From: Clavelina lepadiformis
Taxonomy: Eukaryota > Chordata > Ascidiacea > Aplousobranchia > Clavelinidae
Assembly (NCBI RefSeq): GCF_947623445.1
Contig: NC_135245.1
Span: 5,711,501-5,775,500, forward strand
Direction of reading: 5' to 3'
DNA length: 64,000 bases
Below, in pieces: positions 52,201 through 63,376 of this stretch. The position numbers and the translations under genes are program-made. The notes beneath the pieces are model-generated. The model ran no database searches and was not told where the DNA came from. It was given only the letters and a program-made list of their open reading frames with translations. Each line of letters starts with the position of its first letter. The first letter of the stretch is position 1.

Positions 52201-55163
52201 TATATACTTTTGTCTAAGAAGACCGGATCTTCAACCAAACTCACTACTGTATAAGTAGGTTCAGTAAAAATTAAAAAAAACTATTATAGATTTCTTTTGC
52301 TCATTTGACCCAATTTAGCAAGCTTAGCACTACTGCTATATTACACCAGCATAAAAATAGTTGAAACCACTTCTTATCAAATGTCGCTAAAGCACAGTAT
52401 TTACATTTAGTTCAGTAACGTACGTAGTCAATCCATTGTAGTTAACAATGGAGGATCGATAGTATTTGACGATAAATTTTGTGTCTCTTTCTTGTTTTAG
52501 GCCAAAAATTTGGAAAGAGTTATCAATGATTTCTACCGCGATGCCGCTTTGCGTATCGCTCTCATTGATCGTATAATGAACATAGATGTTCAACTGAAGG
52601 TAAAACTCTTGTTTTAAAATAAATATTACCTCAAGATTAGTCAATTATATAGCGGCGAAAACAAAATTTCAAGTAAATTTGTTTTAGTAATTTCAATTTT
52701 GTTGAAATGGTTGCTGGAAAATATTTTAATCCGCACATGGTATAAATTTTGATTGAATTCGGATTAAATTAATGGGCAATTTTTGTTGCAGTCGATTTTG
52801 TATAATCGGGCACTGTTGGCTGAAACTCAGGTTACAGTTGACGAGGCTGTGAACTCAGCTCAGGACAGCATAGCGATGAACGTGAAACTATCGTTTACCG
52901 ACTTGCTCTTTAAGTAACTAATTATACCTAATAAACAATTTGCTAATTAATTTTTACCACATTGCTTAAAAATAAACCGATGTTTAAATTAGACGCAAAA
53001 TAACAAGAATACTTGTTTTATAAATACCCGGCCTGAATGCTAAATGTATATTTGAATTATATCGCTTTGAAAAGCAAGCTTCTAAGAGCTTGTCGCGTTT
53101 GTACTTTTATTTTTATTTGCACTTCGGTGATAACACGTGACTTTTTCTTCTTGCAGCCTGTACCAAGAGCAAGAAAACATCATCATGCGTTCGTTGTATG
53201 AATTGTCGAAGGCTTACCAGTTTTCCTGTCTGTGGAATTTTAATGCTTTGGACAAGTACAGCAACTTTTTCAGCGACAAGGTATGCGTGTACTGACGTAA
53301 TATTTACATTTCTACTGCAGCTTTCAACACGTTTTTCTTGTCAATGCATATCAACGTATACGATTATTTCAGGGTAAAAAGCGTCTTAAACAATACAATC
53401 ATAAAACACAATTTCTTTCTTATCGTAACTATATAACCCTTGCAATCATGTCGTAACCATCTATTAATTTTTTTATATTAAGACATGCTTCCGATTTACT
53501 TACTTCGACTTTTTTATATGAAATGTGTAGGTGATGACGTCAAATCTAGGGTCACTAGAGGGCATGTTTCAGCTCCAGCTAATTCGACAAGAGCTTGAAG
53601 ATCAGAGGGGTGTTTTCCTCAACCTCGTTTCGTCATCAGCCGGACCTGCTTCTCACACTTACACAGCGCATTGGAAATTTGACAATGTAAATCAAAAACG
53701 AAATTGAAGTTAAATAGACTAAATCTAAAATTACTTATGAACTTCATCCACGGGTAAGGTCAGTTAAAAAAACTTCTTTGCATCCGACCGTTTTCCGTTT
53801 TTCTTTAAACGATAGGATTATCAGTTGAGTTAAATAATTCTATAAAGTGATATTTTTACTGAAAAGAACATTGACGTAACGATAATGAGTTTGACAAGAA
53901 GAAAAGATTTATCTGTATTCATTCGCAAGATTAGATTTACTCTTTACATACCAACTTGCAGAACACCTACCCAGAGGTAATCGAAACACTGCAAACTGAT
54001 GGCCAGTTCACAATACAACTGGAAGTTGATCCAAACAATGTCGCTATTGGAGGTTGTGAGGATTGCTATAACGGACGATTGATCTCGTATTACGTTGAAC
54101 TGAGTGGTCAAGATCAACCTGCAACCGTTCCAACAAAGTCAGTAATAATTAATTGGATGCTTTATTGGTGAAGGTCTTGGATTTTACGGCAGTACGCCCT
54201 TTCTTTTCAACTAAATTAAGACGGATATTAGGCACAGAATATTTTGTCAAGCTATTTCGTATTATATATTACGCTATGTGCAAATAGTTTCTTGAATGTT
54301 TGTACAGGATTTACGTAAAAGTTGCGCACATGGGCGATTCAAACTTCTTAACGCCGCTTGCTGATGGTTCGAAAGAAGTTGTGCTTCTTGAACAAACGCC
54401 AGAAAACGTTGACGGTGGTCACGTGATGTCTTTCGACTTAAGCAGTCCCGTTGCGTCCGTGCAGGACCCAGCATTGACCGCTGAATTCTTGAAACCGGCA
54501 AGTTTTAATATCAATTTTCAGAATTTCCGCTATTGTTGTTTCAATAATGACAAATAGTTTTGCGTTAGGAGCATAGATTCTGTGAAAATTCTGACGAGTT
54601 TTTCGGCACCAAGCCATGTAAAAGCCCTTATGCATCCTACGTCGTAACAGTTCCCAGGAACGACGGTCTTGTGTGCAGTTTGGATCCAAACGAAATGGTG
54701 TCAGGAACAAATTGCCAAGACCTGGATTTTACCAAGTAAGGACATTTCTAACTTTGACAGAATTCGCTTTTCAAGTTTAACATTTTAGAGTGAGAAAGCA
54801 ATAACAGTTCAGTTTTCACCAGACAATTATCTCCATTCTCTTTGTTCTGTAGGTTTGACACAATAAGCGTGTATGTGAAGGTTAAAGCGTGGAGCGACTA
54901 TCCCTCTCAGCCTAACGCTGCTTCAATGACAAAGTAAACGAGCGTTATTATTGTTCATTATCATATATAGGTTATCATGACTATGCTGTGTAGCAGAACA
55001 CAAACAATAAGCGTTTTGTGTCTACTACATAAGTTATCTTTTAAACGTTGGTAGCTATAGATACGTTAAACGCTGGTAGAGGACTGACTTCATTGCCTAT
55101 ACTTATGTCTTGCCTAACTTTCTCATTTGACTTTGCAGACTCGTTGCTGGTCTCAGAAGGTAA
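46283..55163 (+). CDS. Large secreted multidomain protein with two H-type lectin-like domains
   Basis: I could join 26 exons, all in phase, to about 1,253 residues: starts 46283, 46573, 47224, 47877, 48083, 48395, 48847, 49199, 49436, 49787, 50297, 50548, 50822, 51265, 51546, 51765, 51936, 52501, 52792, 53157, 53531, 53962, 54308, 54569, 54853, 55139. Residues 1-24 are a signal peptide (hydrophobic, ending SVKAAT). Residues 25-113 and about 114-200 each match the H-type lectin layout: F..P..V..W near the start, GF-V-I.R.D mid-domain, and a final S-I.WNA. Next come a beta-rich part (to 325) and a Gly-rich collagen-like part with Cys (326-543). A helical, charged region (544-870) contains the hydrophobic stretch ISGVSSLIGGIAGFVEGLV. 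A beta-rich Cys-containing end (990-1253) closes the protein. I know no named family with this whole order. Probable role: extracellular sugar binding, perhaps defence. Two introns use GC donors and one candidate intron is only 25 bases. Confidence 0.8.
51475..51545 (+). other. GC-AG intron 14 of the lectin gene
   Basis: Exon 14 must leave before the in-frame TGA at 51490-51492. The only consensus donor is CAG|GCAAGA, and the acceptor TGTAG|GTCC restores frame. AG|GCAAG is the usual form of the rare GC donors. Length 71 bases. Confidence 0.75.
51911..51935 (+). other. Candidate 25-base intron (or a one-base sequence error)
   Basis: The frame from exon 16 runs into TGA at 51957, while a second frame opens with LDFGYEYEKTDPEELDF and stays open to the next donor. 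Removing GTATGATGACGTAATGTTAAAACAG's 25 bases joins the two frames exactly (GTATGA donor, AACAG acceptor). Confidence 0.4.
54498..54568 (+). other. GC-AG intron 23 of the lectin gene
   Basis: AAACCG|GCAAGT to GCGTTAG|GAGC keeps frame. No GT donor exists before the stop of the unspliced frame at 54555. It is again 71 bases, the same length as the other GC intron. Confidence 0.7.
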
Positions 55164-57456
55164 CAAGCGTTTAACTGAGGAACGAGTTAGCGTGCTGCTA
55201 AAAGAATTTTTGCAAAAGACAACTTAATTTGATATTTTGCAATTTTGGTTGATGTATTTCCGAGGAAAGTTTCACTAACTTCGTAAAACACACGAACATC
55301 TGAAGCAATAAATTAAATTTAATTCGTGAAATGCGAGTATGTGTGCATAAAACACATTCAAGAGTTAGGAAATATTTGAGAGCGACAGTTTATTCCAGTT
55401 TACGCGTAAATCACTGAAGCCAGCTGATACCGTCAAAACCTTAACTTTGTGTAGAGAATGTTAAGATACAAATTCCCAATGAAGAAGTACCACAGAGTTA
55501 AATTTTGATCTTGTTTGTCTACACATGTCCTGCAAACATTTTCGAGTTAGTTAACATCACATACAAGGCTCAACTATAGTGAAATACAGAACTTTAACTT
55601 TGCCTAAATACCTTGTATTTGATGTTATTATGCCTGATGGCAACCATAGTGTATATATTTTTGAGTTAAGTTATAAAGCATCGGTTGGTGCACATTGGAT
55701 TTTATGTACCCCAATCAATATTTGCTGTTTTTATCTACAAGATTGTATAAATCAACTGTATGTCCGGAATAACTGATAATACTTTATGTGTTCACTTGCT
55801 ATGTATAAAATGAGGAACGAGTATAATCTAACTCTACTACTCCTCAACAAGAATGTTGATGATTTGACAAAAAAACAAACAAAAGTGACGTAACCGACCG
55901 CGAGCCGCAAAAATTTGTACCCACAAAAACTATTTTACGTGATTTGTACAGTTCTTTTGGATAAAGTTCCATAAATAATAAATTGCTATAGAAAGTATAG
56001 ATAGTTCAGTTAAGCTTATATTTACTTGACATTCTGTGCGAATTGCGAACGCCCACACAATATATTCTTATTTTCATAGCAAACTTTGTGACTTCTTTCT
56101 GTATGCGTTTCTGTTCACATGTGTTGTCCAAGCAACCGCGACCAAATAATCATATATCAATTTATTCCTATCTGCTGTTATTTCATTTGCGGCTAACATG
56201 AATAGGAACGTGTACGTATTCCTTTACCGGAATACTCGTACTATAAAAGGGATATTTTGTCGCCCTACCATACAACAGCATTAGAGGCAACTGGTAGTAC
56301 AGCGATGACTATAAACTAAAAGTCTCTTGAGAACCATAGCCTTTTGTTACGTGATAACGGTTGATAGATTTGTCTTGAAGAAAAATTCAAATGGGAGTAG
56401 AAAGTAGGCAATCGTAGCCTATAAGTGGTTCATCCTTTTCCTCGAAGTCCAAACGGAAAGAATTTCAATCAACTGTGCAGTGCTCGGAAGTCAAAATATT
56501 ATTTTATATTTATGTAAGTCGGTAAATCATCGCAACTTTGGTCTAACTTTGTTTCGAAATGACGAACTAATCCTACCTATTAACAACAGAACGAATAAAT
56601 GCATTAAACTAGAAAGTCTTAGGAACGAGCTGAAAGTTTAAGCCCGTTGGTAAAACGTGCTCAGTTCATATCAAAATGTTGATAAATTGTGCATAGGATT
56701 GGACGTTATTTATAATGCATGAGTTGTGGGATTTTCTCAAATAAGATAACTAGGTTACGATTGATAATGTTCAGGTTCCAACAGAGAAAAGAGAAAGCTG
56801 TAGTTGCAGAACGTGGAAAGCTTGATAACAGGACTGTGTCTGCCACGCACTTTATTTCCGAACTATTTAGAATGAAGTGTTTAGCAAAGGTTTTTGCAAT
56901 CTAAAGCTCTATCTGAAAGGAAGATTTCTGATTTTACATTTGTTTGTTTAACTTTAACGAGTAGACGAATGATCGAGTTGGTAAGCAAGTATTAAATCGG
57001 CCCATGAGAATCCTCTGTGTGGATCTAGCGTCTAGCCTATCCAGTCGTAGCTACCAGTTGTCAGTCTTGTTATTTCCTAATGTATCACAAGGTTAAAAAC
57101 TTGTATCACAGCATCGTAGGTAAAATGCGCATTTTTGATTGATAGATACAAGATATACCGGTACTGTAGAGATGAATCATACAGTAAAGAACCCTACTGA
57201 TATGGCAATCTCATCTAAGGTACAGTACGGAACTAAATATAGATTATCTCTGCTTTGGATTGCTGTCTTAGTCTTGGTTTCAAGAAACGTTTAGGGTGAT
57301 AATTACGCCAATTTCTTTATGCTCTGTATTACAGTGAAGCCGTACATAGAGCTTAGTGCTTGAGTAGCATGCGTCTGAAGTCTTAACCAACCTGTGGGAA
57401 TATGCAGTATTATACTTGTTCCTGTCGTTATAATATTTTATTTTGCATTCCGCTAA
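55164..57456. other. Spacer between the lectin gene and the trefoil-like array, with shared repeats
   Basis: AATAAA at 55307 is a likely poly(A) signal of the lectin gene. The stretch 55565-55660 recurs near 63356-63540, and 56301-56375 recurs at 59581-59645 (see findings). The frame 56773-56904 (MFRFQQRKEKAVVAERGKL) could be an upstream exon of the next gene, but I cannot show it. Confidence 0.5.
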
Positions 57457-58059
57457 GGCAACAGTAGATCATATACAGTTCATGGAAAAAGTAACAACAT
57501 TAGTGGCTTGCCTCCTGCTGTTGGTAAATTAGAACTAATGACGATGGGTGGGGGTCCATCAAGCGAAAACAGTAACGAAGTTCCAACAGAAGACCGAGGT
57601 TGGGAAATGATGTACGCGGAACTGGTACACGATGTGACAAGTAAGAAGGCTTGGCCTGGAAGCTTACGCAAAGGTGCCAACGTAAAAGGCAACGTTGAAA
57701 GCGAACTAAAGTGTTGGACGGTTTGGAGGTCACCTGACAAAGAATTTGCCTTTGTCTTTGGTGTCAAGTGCAAAAACACAAAAAAATATTTTTATATAAA
57801 ACCCAAGAAAAACCGAGTACGGAAAATTCAAGTTAAACTTTCACAGGGTAAGAATCCATCAAAAGGCGGATTAAAGCCCTCGGACAAGAGAATATTTCAT
57901 TACAAGTGCCTTTCCAAAAGTAATCAGCAGGTTTTGCAGCACGCTAAAACAGGGCGATATCTAATCTGCACAAAAAAGGGTGAACTAAAATTACAACGAA
58001 AGGAAAAGTACGCCCATGCTTGGATGATCAGCGAACAGAATGAGCCAACGGAAGTGTGA
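57457..58059 (+). CDS. Small basic beta-trefoil-like protein, copy 1 (intact)
   Basis: The frame is open from 57457 to the stop at 58057-58059. The first in-frame ATG is at 57538, giving 173 residues. The reading upstream of it (VHGKSNNISGLPPAVGKLEL) looks coding, so an upstream exon may join near 57465 or 57479. There is no signal peptide from the ATG. The region from the KCWTVW strand onward has alternating hydrophobic residues with turns: KEFAFVFGVKCKNTKKYFYI, then a basic patch KPKKNRVRKIQVKL. It ends IFHYKCLSKSNQQVLQHAKT, GRYLICTKKGELKLQRK, AHAWMI. The repeat of 'G-x-Y-L-x(3-5)-K-G-x-L-x-L ... W' fits the hairpins of a beta-trefoil, as in IL-1, FGF and fascin. No classical FGF signature is present. 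AATAAA at 58175 may end the message. Two related copies lie downstream. Confidence 0.6.
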   Translation, partial: GNSRSYTVHGKSNNISGLPPAVGKLELMTMGGGPSSENSNEVPTEDRGWEMMYAELVHDVTSKKAWPGSLRKGANVKGNVESELKCWTVWRSPDKEFAFVFGVKCKNTKKYFYIKPKKNRVRKIQVKLSQGKNPSKGGLKPSDKRIFHYKCLSKSNQQVLQHAKTGRYLICTKKGELKLQRKEKYAHAWMISEQNEPTEV

Positions 58060-60254
58060 GCGGTTATAGTTATAGTCTAGTAAAAATGTAATGTTTCTGT
58101 CAGCATTGTTGATCTTGTTGCTTGGTGACTTTTATTGTTATTTTCGTCTTCATTTGTGCTATTACTGTTTGATAAATAAACTTACAGCGACCATATAGGG
58201 ATTATAGGCCATGACAAAGTTTGTAATTGTGAATGTAGTCATTCCGAGTAACGGCAAAAAGGTTAGAAATACGGTTATTAAGACAATATAGAACTTCTAA
58301 ACGGGCCCGACTACATCAAGAAATGATGTTTCCATCGTTGGCATGTTGATTCAGTTCCTGCGGTTGACACCGCTAATTATACGCTCCAGTTATATATACT
58401 TAACCATATTTATATTTTGACGACAAATGAACCGAAAATGTGTTGTATTAACTTGTCAATTGATTAAAATGAAATTGATAAGAAATTAGTTTTCAATTTC
58501 AATCTCTCGCTGGTTTTCGTTTATAGACATATCTTTTCTCATACAAACGCCTATTCTGTTGTTTATTTTTATCATGCCTATATAGCGTTAGTTAGGATTC
58601 GTTTTAAAGAACGTAATATCTGTTTCGATTGACTTTACCTAAAGTATTTGAAACGGTTTCAGTTTTGTTCCATGGCTGACGAATAGAGTATGTGTTGAAA
58701 CTAAAAATTTGTCAAAGAAAGAAAGACGATGCGAAGCAAGGTAATCCGCAGTATCCTTTTCTTACAAATTTTAGGGTGATAAGTTTTATTCTGAAAGCGA
58801 ATCTAAAGATAAATTTCTGCAAAACTGTTTGAAAAGAACTAAGACGTGGAAAACGATTGTCGTATATCGGCAATAATTTGTATCTACAAAGGTTTTTTCT
58901 AGTTTGTTCAATTCGTTTAAATAAGATTTGATGAAAGATAAAAGCCTGCATAACTGAGTTAAATTTACTTGGCATTCGAAACATTTACACAACAGCCTAC
59001 TTATTCTACAACCCATGGAATATTTTATAGCTTTTTTATATCCTCTTCGGTTCGACATGTATCACCAAACAAGTTTTACTACACTATCGTGTCAATTAAC
59101 ATCCTACTTGCGGTTCAAACAGGAAACGTAGGCTATACCGTATTTACTGAAATAAATTAAAAATAAATTTTTTTGAAAACATTGCGCGATTTTTAATGAA
59201 AGACGCTGAAACACTGAATCAAAATTTAAATCAACGGTTATACGTCTATATTTTGTTGCAATATTTAATTTATTTCACCAGTACCGTACATGTAGGCCTA
59301 CTACCTAAACCTAAACTATGCTGTTAGTCAAAAATTGGGTACGTGCAGTAGCCTATCTTTACTTATCATTTGTTGATAAGACAACAGCAACGTTTTTTTG
59401 CTTCCTAGAGACGCTTGTGTTAAGTCAATTTTTTACCATTACTGTATTTCATGCGCCTTATAATCAAGGGTGATTGATAAATTTAAGTAATTAGGCTACA
59501 TTTACTATTAGTGGAATAATCGTTCAGCACTAAAGCTGGAAACCATAGCCTACGGCTCTACACTGAAGACAACCGATAAAACAGCAATAAACATAAAGTT
59601 TCTTGAGAATCGCGGCCTTTTCTTACGTCGGTGTTGAATTTTTGCTGTTTTACGGTGATTAGGCCTATATATTTACGATGTAAGCGTAACATAACTGCCC
59701 ATGCGTGTCTAGAGTGAAATTCATGCCCCGAATGCGTGGTTTTACTTCTAGATTCTAGACTAGGAGTTCTCAACCAGGGGAGCGTGCGTAAATTTGCAAT
59801 TTGCGCTGGTCTACACCTAGTTGATTATATTATATGTGTGTGTGCAGAAATTTGTGTAATCAGCGCATTGCTGATGGCGTTGTTTCTGCTGCGGCTGAGA
59901 TGTTTTACATTTTTATAAATTGTTGCTGTTTGTTTTAAAAAGCTTTGATGTATTAAAGGCTTTTTGTGTTACTCGTGAGTCCAAAAATACACTGAATATT
60001 ACAAGATAATCGTGGCTTCATTAACTTTTGAACACGCAAAACGGCTGGAATGAAAAGCGGTGAACATTCATTCCCTATGGTGATAACTGATAAGTCCTAC
60101 GACATTATTGCGTCACAAACCCTAAAGGCGAGAATCGCTGAATCGTCATGGAACAACTTTTCGACTGCAGTTGTTAAGGTGGTGTAACAGTAGTGATTTA
60201 TCATTGCAAAAACTTACGAAGTCGCCTTAGTTACGAATCACTGCAGCAATTATC
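58060..60254. other. Spacer between trefoil-like copies 1 and 2
   Basis: No gene is seen. 59581-59645 resembles 56301-56375. At about 59757 the words AGGAGTTCTCAACCAGGGG look like one end of another hAT element without a partner end. Confidence 0.45.
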
Positions 60255-60510
60255 TGTGACAAGGGACATACTTTACAATGTATATGTTTGAAACTCCATA
60301 CGTCACGTCCTCGGAAATTTCAAGTTTCAAGCACTCAAATCAATCAAAAAACGGACAAAAACCCGCGTAAAGAGAAAAGAAAACAAGCGCCTTATCACGA
60401 CTAATCTCAGTGAGTTCCGCAGCACGTCAAGGCAGGGCGTATTTGCACAGATAAAAGTGACTCGAAGTTGTGTGTAAGGAAAGTCACATGAACTGGAGCT
60501 TCCATGTGAG
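60255..60510 (+). pseudogene. Beta-trefoil-like protein, copy 2 (decayed)
   Basis: The plus-strand reading from about 60311 gives PRKFQVSSTQ, then a basic linker, a stop, and VPQHVKAGRICTDKSDSKL and CVRKV. Copy 1 has VRKIQVKLSQ, its own basic linker, and VLQHAKTGRYLICTKKGELKL and QRK at the same spacing. Two stops (one before and one after SQ), another further on and a two-residue deletion in the GRYLIC strand break it. The DNA also matches directly: GCAGCACG followed by AGGGCG, then TTTGCACA in place of CTGCACA. It has no open frame of its own and went unnoticed until compared with copy 1. Confidence 0.7.
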
Positions 60511-60822
60511 ATGATGTAAATCGGGGTTTGTTACGAAGTATAGCTTTATAGTTTAAGGAATAGACAAACAACCCTAACCTCGACAAAACACAACTGACGT
60601 GGAACGGTTAACAATTTTTTTCTAACACGTGACGTTTGAGCGAGTTTAATGATGTAAGTAACAAGTGTAAGTAAATAAAATCACATGGGACGAGGAGTGA
60701 TAATAAGAAGCTGTTTTACTGTATTGACGAATATGTATTTCGCAAACAGTATATGCTTTACATGGCCTATGCACGGCAAAATATTTTGTTAATTTGACGC
60801 CAACAAAACGGTTGTTCTAATA

Positions 60823-61234
60823 CAGGGGTGGGCAAATTTGTTCAATGAAAGAGTCACTTGCGGAAAAATATAAACACCAGCGAGCCGCAAAATCATTAAT
60901 GATTGTCAATTTGGTTATTATACTATCAGTAGTCTTTTTGGGATATTACTTTTTAACTAAAAGACCCATAAAAACATGTTGGTGAGGTGCATTTTGACAA
61001 CCTTTGCCATAGAGTATAGAATCTATACCTGAAAACAATGTCGGAATCGATGTCTAGTGTTACGTCATAAACGAAATCCAAGCCTAAATAAAGAAAAACT
61101 ACACAGAAACTTTCATAAACGGTACTCTTGGTAGCCTTTACATTTTTTGGAATTTTACGATTCGACTAGAAGAGCCACAAAAAACATGCCGGAGAGCCGC
61201 ATGCGGCTCGCGAGCCTCAGTTTGCCCACGTCTG
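60823..61234. mobile_element. hAT-type MITE with perfect 8-bp duplication
   Basis: The left end CAGGGGTGGGCAAATTTG is inverted at the right end (CAGTTTGCCCACGTCTG). TTCTAATA flanks both sides (60815-60822, 61235-61242). GAGCCGCATGCGGCTCGCGAG near the right end is the kind of subterminal word seen in many animal hAT elements. It sits between trefoil-like copies 2 and 3 and lengthens that spacer. Confidence 0.88.
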
Positions 61235-61242
61235 TTCTAATA

Positions 61243-62978
61243 CCTTCAATTTGCGTTAAAATTTTGACACGTTTAACAAAAAGATTCTTTACGTACCGTC
61301 ACAAGAAAAAAGAAGAACATTTCATATTCTCCGTTTACTGTGGTTTATTATCCAGTCTGTTTTGAGGTTGGGTTTTTATAATTGAAAATAGCCCTTACTA
61401 TACGCTTAAAAGCCTTATGTTTGTTGTAAGTAATTGCTTATTTGCGCTGATACGAATAACATTCCCTGCATTTGTAAACGTTTGCAAATGCAAGTTTCAC
61501 TCGCACCCGTACAAAATATAATGCAAAGGAGTTAGTATTTAGCTGAACGGCCGCCTGATAACGTTTAATAGTCTACAAAGATGCACAAAATACTTGTGCT
61601 GCTTGATGTTGATTGACTAATTGCATCGCTCACTCGAAAAATGAGAGCAAATTTGCCCTGTGAATTGTTAATCATTTTCTTTTCATTTAAATTGGACAAC
61701 AACTCTGTTGTGTTACGGTTAAAATGTAAGAATGTTTGTAAGTCATATTCTGTACTGCGCAAAGTATAATAGTGCAGCCCAGCATTCTGCATTAATTTAT
61801 CGAGGAACTTGTGAACAAATTCTGCAAACATGTAGCTAATGCTACATGAATTTACAGCGTTTACTATGAGAAATAGGTCATGAACCCAACATCAATTTAG
61901 GTATTGCCCCAATAAATTTGTCAAGCATGCACTTTGATGGTTCACTGAAAAGCCTGCTGTGCAAGTCATGTCATGGACGTAGGATAGGAAATTTGTTTCA
62001 CGCCAGAGTTTAATTTAAATGAAATTACTCTCTTGACTGCGGTGGCCATTAAATTGGCCGGTAGTGTAATAAACTAAATGACATCGGAAAAATGATTCAA
62101 CGCGGGCCGGTCAAAAGTTACTTAAAGTTAAACAATCTTACAAAATAAACCACATAACAACCCGAAATCTAATACAGTTTACAAACTTTCAATACAGCAC
62201 ATTACGTTAAACGTTTTCTTAAATGGTAAACTTATCAGTTTTCTGACTTAATGCAAAGTGTAAATCTACAAAGTTTGCGGCGTACCTGTGATGAAGCGGT
62301 TATTCGTTGATTTTTAATTTACACCACCAGCAATAAGAAGCGAACATACTCTTATATAACTTGACGCTAGGTAATAGACATTGTTTGCCAGTCAGAGCAA
62401 GAAACCCAAAGATATTAGCACGATTGCCGATGAAATATCAAATTCTTTTCCGATATACTGTACAACTTGGTCGTGATGCCTGCGAAGCCGTTTTCATTAA
62501 GTTGACAAGCTCATTGCAAAAAACTGTTAGGTTAACACAAGGAAAGAATGAGGGCAAGCTTTAGAATTGACCTCATCATGAAATCGCTTTTTATCTTGCA
62601 CATAATAAATGTACATAAAGTTTAAACATCATACCTTCCTGGCGTTTAAAGCAGCTGAAAAGAAATAAATTTGAGAAGTTCTAATGACAGAGCAATTAAT
62701 AAATTTGACGCAAAGAATAGGATTCACAGGCTTCGATGTACGACGTTTCACGTAAAAATCTTCTTTGCTCTCTTTAAACAAAAGTCACGTAGCTTATTAT
62801 TATCATGTATTATCATGTAGCTTATTATCACGTAGAAGTCATTGGCAGACAACTTCTTACAACGTGATCGTATGGCAATGGTGAAATGAGCTTTGAAGCA
62901 GAAATCATTAAAACGTTGGAATGTTCAAGGTTCGCGAAGAATCTTCTTTTGTGCAGTCAAGCCAGTTAATTCAGATGA
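61243..62978. other. Spacer before trefoil-like copy 3
   Basis: No gene is seen. A frame in the same register as copy 3 starts at ATG 62886 (MSFEAEIIKTLECSRFAKNL) but stops at 62967 and 62976 before copy 3. It could be an upstream exon, yet no phase-compatible donor is visible. Confidence 0.4.
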
Positions 62979-63302
62979 AAGATTTGTTCATATATCAACA
63001 CCGAGAACCAAATTGTCTGCATTTTCAGCGTGTCCGACCCAAGTAATGAACAAGAGTATCTATACGTCCAGGCCGACCCTTCCAACAAAAAACTTAAACT
63101 GACCGAAGGCTCGACCAATTCCTCTGCAGAGGATCTCGTAAACAACGATTTGCGAAAAATTCAATACGTTTGTCTGCAATCAACCCATAAAGAGCATTTG
63201 AGGCACTTGGCGACTGGAGTATTCGTTGGTAGAACTTCAAACGAACAACTTGAATTGATCGATGAATGTGATGCTGTGGAGTGGGCCTTGGAGTCATTTT
63301 AA
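62979..63302 (+). CDS. Beta-trefoil-like protein, copy 3 (C-terminal part, 5' end unresolved)
   Basis: The frame opens at 62979 and ends at TAA 63300-63302, about 107 residues. It aligns with copy 1 over its whole length: KICSYINTENQIVCIFSV against KCWTVWRSPDKEFAFVFGV, and QEYLYVQADPSNKKLKL against KKYFYIKPKKNRVRKIQVKL. Further on, IQYVCLQSTHKEHLRHLATG aligns with FHYKCLSKSNQQVLQHAKTG, followed by L-L and a final A-x-W. Identity is low but spacing is constant, and Cys, His, Thr-Gly and Trp positions are kept. Unlike copy 1 it is acidic, not basic. Two stops just upstream and the lack of a clear acceptor mean it is either a last exon or a 5'-damaged gene. The poly(A)-like AATAAA at 63461 falls in a hairpin. 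Confidence 0.5.
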   Translation, partial: KICSYINTENQIVCIFSVSDPSNEQEYLYVQADPSNKKLKLTEGSTNSSAEDLVNNDLRKIQYVCLQSTHKEHLRHLATGVFVGRTSNEQLELIDECDAVEWALESF

Positions 63303-63376
63303 TGAATCCATACTATGTATAACTTTATGGAGCTTAATATGCGCAAATATATCAAATACAAGGCACAATTGGTAAG

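Noticed and set aside
50548-55163. Naming the C-terminal part as a specific toxin family
   Set aside because: Only general helix and hairpin character is visible. No family signature could be recognised.
57482-57532. Signal-peptide-like start (MEKVTTLVACLLLLVN) at the head of trefoil-like copy 1
   Set aside because: It is in another frame and stops at TAG 57530-57532. No donor and acceptor of matching phase joins it to the copy 1 frame.
57538-58059. Assigning copy 1 to FGF
   Set aside because: The FGF signature around the conserved Cys-x-F-x-E and the NTY strand is absent.
59757-59800. Complete hAT element
   Set aside because: Only one end-like sequence (GTTCTCAACCAGGGG) is seen, without a partner end or target duplication.
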